Source: Flavobacteriales bacterium
GTDB taxonomy: Bacteria > Bacteroidota > Bacteroidia > Flavobacteriales_D > Sanyastnellaceae
Assembly: GCA_016722445.1 (NCBI GenBank)
Contig: JADKIZ010000018.1
Coordinates: 1-64,000, forward strand
DNA length: 64,000 bases
Reading direction: 5' to 3'
Shown here: positions 1 to 7,596 of the stretch, piece after piece
How positions within the stretch are numbered: the first letter of the stretch is position 1
How the letters are laid out: each line of letters starts with the position of its first letter
Position numbers and translations under genes: made by a program
The notes under the pieces: generated by a model
The model's input: the letters and a program-made list of their open reading frames with translations, nothing else
The model's database searches: none
What the model was told of the DNA's origin: nothing

Positions 1-564
1 ATCGGATTGGAAGACGTGGGCATCATCACCGATAGAGGAAAGATTGTCGTAGATAAATTTTACAAGACAAATATTCCCGGCTATTATGCCATTGGTGATT
101 GCACACCAGGACAAGCACTAGCACACGTAGCCAGTGCAGAAGGCATTATCTGCGTAGAGCAGATCGCAGGACACCATCCACAGCCATTGGATTATGGCAA
201 TATCCCTGGATGTACTTATTGTTCACCTGAAATTGCTTCAGTGGGTATCACAGAAAAAGCCGCGAAAGAAAAAGGACTTGATATCAAGATTGGCAAGTTT
301 CCATTCAGTGCATCAGGAAAAGCCAGCGCAGCAGGACACAAAGACGGCTTTGTAAAACTCATTTTCGATGCGAAATATGGAGAGCTCCTCGGCGCACACA
401 TGATCGGTTACAACGTAACCGAAATGATTGCAGAATGCGTAGCACTCCGCAAACTCGAAACCACCGGTGAAGAATTGATCAAAATCGTTCACCCACACCC
501 AACCATGAGCGAAGCGATCATGGAAGCGGCCGCGGCGGCTTATGGAGAGGTGATACATTTGTAG
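1..564 (+). CDS. lpdA: Dihydrolipoyl dehydrogenase (E3), C-terminal part
   Basis: This is the last 187 residues of a dihydrolipoamide dehydrogenase, the FAD flavoprotein that reoxidises lipoamide with NAD+ in the 2-oxoacid dehydrogenase and glycine-cleavage complexes. The reading frame is open at base 1, so the gene starts outside the window and the TTG at 7 is not a real start. Visible motifs are the second FAD-binding segment (YYAIGDCTPGQALAHVAS) and the C-terminal dimerisation domain with the catalytic His-Glu pair in HPHPTMSEAIMEA. The N-terminal Rossmann fold and redox-active disulfide must lie upstream. It is followed by a clear terminator. The family call is very secure; which 2-oxoacid complex it serves cannot be told. 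Confidence 0.95.
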   Translation: MGLEDVGIITDRGKIVVDKFYKTNIPGYYAIGDCTPGQALAHVASAEGIICVEQIAGHHPQPLDYGNIPGCTYCSPEIASVGITEKAAKEKGLDIKIGKFPFSASGKASAAGHKDGFVKLIFDAKYGELLGAHMIGYNVTEMIAECVALRKLETTGEELIKIVHPHPTMSEAIMEAAAAAYGEVIHL

Positions 565-676
565 TTCAAGGTTATAAGGTTCAAGGTTCAAAGTTGGCAG
601 CGATTGAAAAGTGGTGGCCAACATTTGATCGCCTTGCTTGGCTTATTTCGGATGTAGAAATTTTTTAGAGATAACG

Positions 677-702
677 AAACCGGGTGAGAGCCCGGTTTTT
701 TA
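677..702 (+). terminator. Rho-independent terminator after lpdA
   Basis: Perfect 8-bp stem AAACCCGGG-type (677-684 pairing with 691-698), 6-nt loop, then a run of T residues to 701. It lies about 110 bases after the lpdA stop codon and fits an intrinsic terminator for that transcript. Confidence 0.8.
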
Positions 703-961
703 ACTATCAAACATTTCTATTATTTTTGGATAGAAGTGGGTTCCAAGTGTACTATGCTCGAAAATGTATTAGTCTAAACTTAATCTGAAAGTTGGCCACT
801 TTTTACGCAAGGTCATTTTAGGCATTTCTCAAAAATTGATATTTAGCTATCGAGATTGCTTTGTAGCAGCCACCGGACCATTATTCGGTCCCTTAACGGG
901 TTGCTCTAAGATGGTCGGATTTGATTGGGCAAGGATTCAATTTCAAATATTGAGCAAATGA
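703..961. other. Non-coding gap with a short hairpin next to the transposase
   Basis: No convincing gene is seen. A small hairpin, GGACC (875-879) with GGTCC (887-891), lies about 70 bases beyond the 3' end of the IS200-like transposase. It could be an end structure recognised by that enzyme, but nothing in the sequence proves this. Confidence 0.3.
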
Positions 962-1414
962 CTACTCCCAAACATACTGCTCATTATATTCTACTTTAAA
1001 CTTTTTCAGCATTCCACGGTACTCATCCTGAAAAACTTTTTTCCTATGATGCTCGTGTTGATTAGCAATGTACGCGACAACTCTATCAACCTGCGCAGGA
1101 TTCACAGCAAAAGCTCCGTATCCATCTTGCCAATAAAAATTTCTGTAATCATCACCTTTTGTCTTCATCCATTTCGATGAGTGCGATTTGAGTTCCTCCA
1201 TCAATTTGATAAGAGTAATCTTCTTGGACAAAAGGCAGAGTATGTGAACGTGGTCGGTATAACCTCCCACCTTAAGCACCTGACATCCGAGTCTGTTGCA
1301 TATACCACCGAGATAAGCATATAGTTCAGCTTCGATAGGTGGATGAATCAAAGGCTGGCGGTGTTTGGTGCTGAACACAATGTGCAAATAATTTTTTACG
1401 AGTGACTGTCCAAT
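962..1414 (-). CDS. REP-associated tyrosine transposase (IS200/TnpA-like, RAYT)
   Basis: Y1 HUH single-strand transposase of the IS200/IS605 TnpA fold, about 150 residues, the usual family length. Seen: the N-terminal strand HIVFSTKHRQPLI, the metal-binding HUH in the segment YTDHVHILCLL, and the catalytic helix NPAQVDRVVAYIANQHEHHRKK, where family members carry the nucleophilic Tyr (here in VVAYIANQ) and Gln. The first in-frame ATG/GTG/TTG is TTG at 1387, but that start would drop the conserved first strand residues GQSLVKNYL. These are encoded in frame just upstream, immediately after a stop codon and beginning at an ATT (1412-1414). Either ATT is used as a rare start or the ATG has mutated. 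The 1.2 kb palindromic repeat array next to it supports a REP-associated rather than a free IS role. No terminal repeats or accessory TnpB are visible. Confidence 0.85.
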   Translation of the reverse strand: MGQSLVKNYLHIVFSTKHRQPLIHPPIEAELYAYLGGICNRLGCQVLKVGGYTDHVHILCLLSKKITLIKLMEELKSHSSKWMKTKGDDYRNFYWQDGYGAFAVNPAQVDRVVAYIANQHEHHRKKVFQDEYRGMLKKFKVEYNEQYVWE

Positions 1415-1569
1415 AGTTCAAACGTAAGATCAATCAGAGTGCGCAATTATGAAGGGCTGGAATACTCTATGCCATTTTAAATTTGAATCAAAGCATAACA
1501 ACTCATTTAGCTCTGAGAATTGAGGCTGTTATGGAACCATAACATCACATAAGTTGATTGATGGAGATG

Positions 1570-2741
1570 TATCACGCCCCTTCAGGGCTGGGCTGCCTTG
1601 CGGATTCGTCCTTGATAGATGATGTATATCTGAGATATATGATGATGCTACTCGATGGGCGATGCCCATCGTTAGCGTATCACGCCCCTTCAGGCTAGCT
1701 GCAGCCCTGAAAGGGCGTGATCTCATAGCGAGGCGGCAACGCCCCTCGCGATGATAAAAAGGTAACAAACACCTGTCCATCAATGATGCACACCCATAAC
1801 ACAACGAAGACAGCCAACCGACATCATACAAAGCAACCGATGCAAGAGAGAGGAATTATGTACGTATCGAATAGTGATATGCATGATAGATATATCACGC
1901 CCCTTCAGGGCTGGGCTGCCTTGGCGGATTCGTCCATGATAGATGATGTATATCTGAGATATATGATGATGCTACTCGATGGGCGATGCCCATCGTTAGC
2001 GTATCACGCCCCTTCAGAGCTAAGCCTAGCAGCCCTGAAAGGGCGTGATCTCATAGCGAGGCGGCAACGCCCCTCGCGATGATAAATAGGCAACAACACC
2101 CCCGTCCATCGCAATGATGCACACCCATAACACAACGAAGACAACGCCAACCGACATCATAGCAAAGCAACCGATGCAAGAGAGAGGAATTATGTACGTA
2201 TCGAATAGTGATATGTGCATGATAGATAAGTATCACGCCCCTTCAGGGCTGGGCTGCCTTGCGGATTCGTCCATGATTGATGATGTATATCTGAGATATA
2301 TGATGATGCTACTCGATGGGCGATACCCATCATTAGCGTATCACGCCCCTTCAGAGCTAAGCCTAGCAGCCCTGAAAGGGCGTGATCTCATAGTGAGGCG
2401 GCAACGCCCCTCGCGATGATAAAAAGGCAACAAAACCCCCGTCCATCGCAATGATGCACACCCATAACACAACGATGACAACGCCAACCGACATCATTGC
2501 AAAGCAAACGATGCAAGAGAGAGGAATTATGTACGTATCGAAAAGTGATATGTGCATGATAGATAAGTATCACGCCCCTTCAGGGCTGGGCTGCCATGTG
2601 GATTCGTCCATGATAGATGATGTATATCTGAGATATATGATGATGCTACTCGATGGGCGACGCCCATCGTTAGCGTATCACGCCCCTTCAGGGCTAAGCC
2701 TAGCAGCCCTGAAAGGGTGTGATCACGTTGCGAACCAGTAA
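1570..2741. repeat. Tandem array of four ~338-bp composite palindromic (REP-like) repeats
   Basis: The unit starting TATCACGCCCCTTCAGGGCT occurs at 1570, 1893, 2231 and 2568, giving periods of about 323, 338 and 337 bp. The fourth copy is cut off near 2741. Each unit contains an inverted pair of the REP-like core (ATCACGCCCCTTCAGGGCTG and its near reverse complement CAGCCCTGAAAGGGCGTGAT), a GATGGGC-GAT-GCCCATC hairpin, and a GCGAGG...CCTCGC hairpin, joined by a CACACCCATAACACAACGA spacer. Copies are nearly identical apart from a few substitutions and small indels, so the amplification looks recent. Open frames through the array carry the same translated repeat on both strands and are not genes. 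Confidence 0.9.
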
Positions 2742-2797
2742 CATCGTGATGAGGAATGACAGAAGAGAGGGTGCAGGTGTAGTAAAGTTGCTGCTGG

Positions 2798-3097
2798 TTA
2801 TTTTGGTTTTTTTGATAACCTATTGCGGATTTTGATAAGGTGGATAAGATAAATGACCCCAACAAGCAGCCAGTACCAAAATGAACCCATGACGATAAAG
2901 ATGATATCCCACAACAACCAGCCGATGACATAGCCTTGAAAATGTTGGTCCCAGTACTTTTCAATCAATGCCCTATCACCGAAAACCATCGCAGCATAGA
3001 TGGCAACAAAACTCAGTATGGCTCCTATGAAATACCACTTCCAAATTTTTCGGAAGGGGAACTTTTGTTTGGGTTGGTGGTCGAGGATGTCAGACAT
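2798..3097 (-). CDS. Small inner-membrane protein, unknown function
   Basis: A 99-residue protein with a polar N-terminus (MSDILDHQPKQKFPF), a first hydrophobic span around residues 22-41 (FIGAILSFVAIYAAMVFG), a second stretch around 55-85 rich in Trp and aromatic residues that could be one or two spans, and a basic tail (KIRNRLSKKPK). The pattern suggests two or three transmembrane segments with the basic C-terminus in the cytoplasm. No known domain is recognised. It sits between two repeat regions without obvious operon partners. It could be a genuine small membrane protein; the clean hydrophobic pattern is the main support. Confidence 0.6.
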   Translation of the reverse strand: MSDILDHQPKQKFPFRKIWKWYFIGAILSFVAIYAAMVFGDRALIEKYWDQHFQGYVIGWLLWDIIFIVMGSFWYWLLVGVIYLIHLIKIRNRLSKKPK

Positions 3098-3142
3098 TAT
3101 CTCCGAAGTTTATTCATCGCCTTTGTTCTCTTTATTGTTTTC

Positions 3143-3425
3143 TTCATTCTGCTTCTCACTCTATAATCGACCCCAACGGGGTCGCGCAGACATTGGTCTG
3201 CATTCGGGCTATAGAGATTCGACCCCTACGGGGTCTTAAGAAAATCGTTGTGTTAATCGCCGCCTTTCAATTATTCATTCTCATTCTGCTTCTCATTCTA
3301 AAAATTCGAGTTTGAGTTTGGGGGTGGGTGTGTTTCCACTCGCACTCAAACTCACTCTTATTCCTTCTCATTCTGCTTCTCATTCTGTTTGTGTGGTTCA
3401 TTAAAAAACAGAATGAGAAATGAAA
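3143..3425 (+). repeat. Left arm of a long imperfect inverted repeat (triple-hairpin REP plus GAATGA-type tracts)
   Basis: In order: a TTCATTCTGCTTCTC tract; a 73-bp triple hairpin (3163-3235) with stems at 3168-3184 (CGACCCC/GGGGTCG), 3186-3201 (GCAGAC/GTCTGC) and 3220-3235 (CGACCCC/GGGGTC); a spacer; a second TCATTCTCATTCTGCTTCTC tract; a GTTTGAGTTTGGGGGTGGGTG block; and a third tract. The same modules in the same order occur in reverse orientation at about 5665-5985. The segment is non-coding. Confidence 0.85.
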
Positions 3426-3450
3426 TGAGCGAAAGGAAATTCACATCAAC

Positions 3451-3810
3451 TTAATTTTCCGGATAGCCATCATTCACCCAACACTGAATGGAGTTGAGTT
3501 GTGTTTGCGACAGGCTGCCATTTTCCGGCATGGTTTGGTTGGTTAGCACTTCGCGTTTAAAGCTTCCGTTGTTCAAATATGGAGCAAGTCCGGAATAAGA
3601 AGTGAAATCACCATTCGAAGATCCGGCGTTGTGGCAACCAGAAGAATTGCAATTTCCATTGATGATTGACTTGATCGCGGAATTGTATGTTGGATGAGAG
3701 CCGTCGCATGTCGGCGTCTTTTTACTGCTTTCCTTTTTACAGGAAATCAAAATGGACATAGCGAGACAAATGACCATAGACACTTTAAGAAATGAAATCG
3801 CAATGCTCAT
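3451..3810 (-). CDS. Small lipoprotein with a CX4CH c-type-heme-like motif
   Basis: A 119-residue protein with a lipoprotein signal peptide (hydrophobic VICLAMSILISC with Cys as lipid-attachment residue, then KKESSKK). The mature part carries IINGNCNSSGCHNAGS, a CX4CH variant of the haem c attachment site of the sort common in short Bacteroidota cytochrome-like lipoproteins, and a later Met (QTMPENGSLSQTQ) that could be the distal axial ligand. A terminal segment (SIQCWVNDGYPEN) matches the usual end of such domains. It would be exported and tethered to a membrane, either as a small electron carrier or as a degenerate relative. Haem binding is inferred from the motif only. Confidence 0.7.
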   Translation of the reverse strand: MSIAISFLKVSMVICLAMSILISCKKESSKKTPTCDGSHPTYNSAIKSIINGNCNSSGCHNAGSSNGDFTSYSGLAPYLNNGSFKREVLTNQTMPENGSLSQTQLNSIQCWVNDGYPEN

Positions 3811-3920
3811 AAACGTGCTTGTTATTTTTTATCCAACTCAGATCGAGCGGAATTATTACAAAAAAAAAGACCCACCCAGAACATGTCTGTATGAGTCTAT
3901 CAAATCAGTATCGATTGGAA

Positions 3921-4186
3921 TCAGGCTGCAGCTACTTCCTTTTTCTTGCGGCCACGTTTCGGCTGCTCCTGGTCTACCCACTTATCGTTTTGTGTTCTCC
4001 CATGATCACAACTTCTTTCTCAGGGAAGACACCATATTTCTGGGCAATCATCATCATACCTTCACGTGTCGTGCTGTACATCATCACAGGGGTTGACATA
4101 CCCTTGTTCTTTACACCTACGTAAAACCCGTTTTTCAATCGCGCTGGTTTTGTTGCCGGTCTTCCGGCAGACTTTTTAGCATTCAT
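3921..4186 (-). CDS. Small basic protein with AT-hook-like ends, frameshifted
   Basis: The in-frame N-terminal part reads MNAKKSAGRPATKPARLKNG and continues to a stop at 3974 after about 70 residues. The frame shifted by one base continues as KWVDQEQPKRGRKKKEVAAA and stops at 3921-3923. Joining them needs one extra base in the T4 run at 3988-3991 and gives 88 residues with basic motifs at both ends (GRPATKP and KRGRKKK). I recall a conserved Bacteroidota small-protein family with this arrangement, but its function is unknown. The basic GRP/RGRKKK motifs suggest nucleic-acid binding, which is inference. The most likely cause of the break is a base missing in the homopolymer. Confidence 0.6.
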
Positions 4187-4277
4187 GGGCGCAAGATAAG
4201 GACAGGAAGTGTTGTTATTTTCTTAAAAAACCCAATAATTTGACTGCTAGGTGACTTTCTTCACGCAAGTCAAGCCA

Positions 4278-5444
4278 TTAAGCCAAAACAACTGACTTAC
4301 AATGTTCTAACACTTTTGCGACGGCATAATCGACTTCAGCTTTAGTAGACATCCTGCTGAAAGAGAACCTGATACTGGCACAACCCGGTTTCAAAGCACC
4401 GATGGCGTCCAGCACATGGGAACCTTTGGTGGCACCGCTGCTACAGGCTGAACCTCCACTACACGCAATCCCTTCAAGATCAAGAAGAAACAACATCATA
4501 TCGGAGTTCTGGTTTTCCGGGAAGGTGACATTCAAGACGGTATAAAGGCTATCCACGTTTCTGGAATCGCCATTAAAAACTACCCCAGGCACACTCATTT
4601 CCAGCGAATTAGCCATATGCTGTTTCAAATCACTCACATAAACCTGGTGTTCGTGCATGTCGCGGTTGCAAATTTCAAGGGCTTTGGCCATACCCACGAT
4701 ACCATACAGATTCTCGGTTCCACCACGAAGTCCGCGTTCTTGTCCACCGCCGACAATGTCGGGATTGGCTTTCACGGATTTATTCACGTAAATAAATCCG
4801 ATTCCTTTTGGTCCGTGGAATTTATGGGCAGATGCATTGATAAAGTGTACATGGGTTTCCGCCAGATTAAAAGCAAAGTGACCCATGGTTTGCACCGTAT
4901 CGCTATGAAAGATGGCGTCATACTTTTTACACAGCTCACCCACTGCATTCAAAGGTAAAAGATTGCCGATTTCATTGTTGCCGTGCATCAAAGTGACATA
5001 GGTCCGGGGATGCGTCGACAATAATTCCTCGAGGTGCTGGAGATCGACATGGCCATTTTGGGTCAATTTCACGAGGCTCAATTTGACTTTGCCGCTATCC
5101 GCCAGTTTCTGCGCAGTTTTGATGATGGCGCTGTGTTCGATGGGAGACGTTATTATATGTGTACACCCTAAATCATTCACGGCAATGTGCATGGCTAGAT
5201 TGTCCGCCTCGGTACCGCCACTGGTGAAATAGATTTCAGACGGAGCACAGTTCAACAATTTAGCAATGGTGCGTCTGGACTGTTCGATGGCCACTTTGGT
5301 TTTCCTTCCAAAAGCATGAGAAGAAGAAGGATTACCAAAATGATCGGTGAGCCAGGGCATCATGGCATTGATGACTTCGGGATCAATGGGCGTTGTAGCC
5401 GCGTTATCAAGATATACGTTCATTGGAGCAAAAGTCCGGGACAT
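4278..5444 (-). CDS. Cysteine desulfurase (NifS/IscS family)
   Basis: PLP-dependent class V aminotransferase-fold enzyme that removes sulfur from L-cysteine as an enzyme persulfide, feeding Fe-S cluster, thio-tRNA or cofactor assembly. Seen over 388 residues: the N-terminal YLDNAATTP, the PLP-phosphate loop TSGGTEADN, HGNNEIGN, the PLP lysine in SAHKFHGPKG (Lys208), and the catalytic loop ACSGGSACSSG with Cys334 as the persulfide residue. The long mobile loop places it with the IscS/NifS (group I) type rather than SufS. The start at 5444 is used here; MNVYLDN at 5423 is closer to family practice and equally possible. No iscU, iscA or regulator flanks it, and the gene is bracketed by the long inverted repeat, so it is a stand-alone copy, perhaps for tRNA thiolation. 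Confidence 0.92.
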   Translation of the reverse strand: MSRTFAPMNVYLDNAATTPIDPEVINAMMPWLTDHFGNPSSSHAFGRKTKVAIEQSRRTIAKLLNCAPSEIYFTSGGTEADNLAMHIAVNDLGCTHIITSPIEHSAIIKTAQKLADSGKVKLSLVKLTQNGHVDLQHLEELLSTHPRTYVTLMHGNNEIGNLLPLNAVGELCKKYDAIFHSDTVQTMGHFAFNLAETHVHFINASAHKFHGPKGIGFIYVNKSVKANPDIVGGGQERGLRGGTENLYGIVGMAKALEICNRDMHEHQVYVSDLKQHMANSLEMSVPGVVFNGDSRNVDSLYTVLNVTFPENQNSDMMLFLLDLEGIACSGGSACSSGATKGSHVLDAIGALKPGCASIRFSFSRMSTKAEVDYAVAKVLEHCKSVVLA

Positions 5445-5566
5445 GATTTTTCCAAAAATGCCCTCGGAATAATTTGGACCGCGAATTTCCTAAATACTTC
5501 CGTAAAAGCCAATGACAAAGTGCATGAAGTTGTATTCCAAAGGAAAGAAAAGTATGGAGAAACAGA

Positions 5567-5985
5567 AGGAGAATGAGAAGCAGAATGAGTGAATAGAGTT
5601 ACACTGAACATTCAAACATACTTCCGCCGAGGGTCAAACCTCTCCTTTGGAGAGGGGACGGGGGTGAGGCCAAAATCAGAATGAGAATGAGTAGCAGAAT
5701 GAGAATGAATAAGAGTGAGTTTGAGTGTGGGTGCGGGTGGAAACACACTCACCCCCAAACTCAAACTTGTTAGAATGAGAAATTGGAACGGAATGAGAAT
5801 GAATAGCAGAAAGAGAATGAGAAGCAGAATGAGAATGAATAATTGAAACGCCCCTGCGAACACATAGATTATTTCACTACCCCATCGGGGTCGAATCTCA
5901 ATAGCCCGAATGCAGACCAATGTCGGCGCGACCCTGTAGGGGTCGATTATAGAATGAGAAACGGAATGAGAATGAATGTAGGTGG
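5567..5985 (-). repeat. Right arm of the long inverted repeat, with an adjoining third palindrome type
   Basis: Read on the minus strand from 5985 this repeats the left arm: GAATGA-type tract, triple hairpin (5950-5879), spacer ending TTTCAATTATTCATTC, tracts, GTTTGAGTTTGGGGGTG block (about 5769-5715) and a final tract. Differences are several substitutions and small insertions. Further in, 5629-5670 holds another palindromic unit (CCTCTCCTTTGGAGAGGGG followed by GGGGGTGAGG), a type frequent in Bacteroidota intergenic DNA. The stretch 5445-6009 contains no gene. Confidence 0.8.
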
Positions 5986-6009
5986 GAAATCCGCCACACA
6001 CAAACCAGA

Positions 6010-7402
6010 TTATGCTGTAATACCCGCGAGCTTTTTCACAGAAGAAATAACCTGACCCGCAAGCGCATCGGCTTTTTCCTTAGAACTATGCTCAGCATAA
6101 ACCCTGATGATCGGCTCTGTATTGCTTTTACGCAGATGTACCCAACCATCCGGAAAATCGAATTTGACGCCATCAACCAGATTCACTTCGGCATCGGGGA
6201 ACATCCCTTTTGCTTCATTCAAAATCGCATCGACATCGATACCGTCATGAAGTTCAATTTTATTTTTTGACGCCACATAAACCGGATAAGAATCGCGCAA
6301 TGCAGTCATCGTCAATTTTATCTCGGCGAGATGAGAAAGGAAAAGCGCAATACCCACCAAAGCATCACGACCATAATGTGATTCGGGATAAATGACGCCG
6401 CCATTGCCTTCACCACCGATGATGGCCTTGGTGTCTTTCATCGCCTTTACCACGTTCACTTCACCTACAGCAGCAGCGACATAAGATTGACCGTGCTTCA
6501 CTGTAACATCACGCAAGGCCCTGGTAGAAGAAAGATTCGAAGCTGTATTTCCGGGAGTGTGTTTGAGTACATAATCACTCACCGCGACGAGTGTATATTC
6601 TTCACCGAACATGGAACCATCTTCACAAACGAAAGCAAGACGATCCACATCAGGATCGACAACGATACCGAGGTTGGCCTTTTTTTCTTTGACCATGGCA
6701 GAGAGGTCCAGCAGGTGTTCCGGTAGTGGTTCCGGATTATGGGGAAAATGTCCGTTCGGTTCACAGAAAGTTTGTGGACAGTTTTACACCAAGCGCTTCG
6801 AGCAAAGCCGGAACAAAAACACCACCAGATGAATTGACACCATCGACAACCACAGAAAAATTGGCATGAGCAATAGCAGCTGCATTGACCAGTGGCAGAG
6901 CGAGGATTTGATCGATGTGTTGCTGCATAAAAGTCTCATGTCTCAGCGAACCAAGATGATCTACATCGGCAAAGGTGAATTCTTCCGCATCAGCGAGGCG
7001 CAAAACTTCGGCTCCTTCATCACCAGAAATGAACTCACCCGCTTCATTCAACAATTTCAGGGCATTCCATTGTTTGGGATTGTGGCTTGCGGTGAGGATG
7101 ATACCCGCATTGGCGGAAAAATGCGGAACGGCTACTTCTACCGTAGGTGTCGTAGAAAGTCCCAAATTGATCACATGCGCACCCATACCACTCAAAGTGG
7201 CATTCACCAAATCATGAACCATTGGTCCGGAAATACGGGCATCCCTACCGGTTACTACCGTTACATCTCGTTTGTTTTGTTTTTTCTGTATAAAGGCACA
7301 AAACGCCGAAGTGAATTTCACCACATCGAGTGGTGTGAGGTTGTCCGAAGTATTTCCTCCGATGGTTCCCCGGATGCCGGAGATCGATTTGATGAGTGTC
7401 AA
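6010..7402 (-). CDS. glmM: Phosphoglucosamine mutase, frameshifted
   Basis: Alpha-D-phosphohexomutase that interconverts glucosamine-6-phosphate and glucosamine-1-phosphate on the way to UDP-GlcNAc for peptidoglycan and LPS. Family motifs: the start TLIKSISGIRGTIGG, phosphoserine loop TASHNPKQWN, metal loop DPDVDRLAF, sugar-specificity loop GEGNGGVIYP and phosphate-binding end RKSNTEPIIRVYAE. The N-terminal part runs in one frame to a TGA at 6761-6763 (…KLSTNFL). The continuation CEPNGHFPHNPEPLPEHL and everything after lies in the frame one base later, so one extra base is present near 6764-6790. Repaired length is 463 residues, normal for the family. TTG at 7402 gives the canonical N-terminus; an ATG at 7456 would add 18 atypical residues. 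An inactive sole copy would be lethal, so a sequence error is likely. A phosphomannomutase role cannot be excluded. Confidence 0.88.
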
Positions 7403-7596
7403 GGTGTATAATTTTCTCCAAACGTAACCAATCGGAAGTCCAACAACAAATGACATGGTGACTGAACACGAACAAACCTATTCACAAATGAAAGACGAAG
7501 CAGGCCCATTGTAACCTTCAAGCAACAATACCGTTTCAACCGCTAAGCCGGAAAAGACCCCACTAGTTCCGGTGTTTAGCAAATAAAAACAATTCA

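Noticed and set aside
1570..2741. CRISPR array
   Set aside because: Units are about 338 bp and conserved throughout, with no unique spacers and no cas genes.
1529..2964. Multiple overlapping open frames of 60-145 codons on both strands through the tandem array
   Set aside because: They repeat the same translated units (for example ALKGRD) with the array period and have no independent sequence; they are by-products of repeat DNA.
5612..6001. 129-codon frame with hydrophobic repeats on the minus strand
   Set aside because: It runs through the GAATGA tracts and the triple hairpin; its composition is that of the repeat.
6761..6800. Programmed +1 frameshifting in glmM
   Set aside because: The P-site codon cannot re-pair one base downstream, and no prfB-like or slippery sequence is visible; a stray base is simpler.
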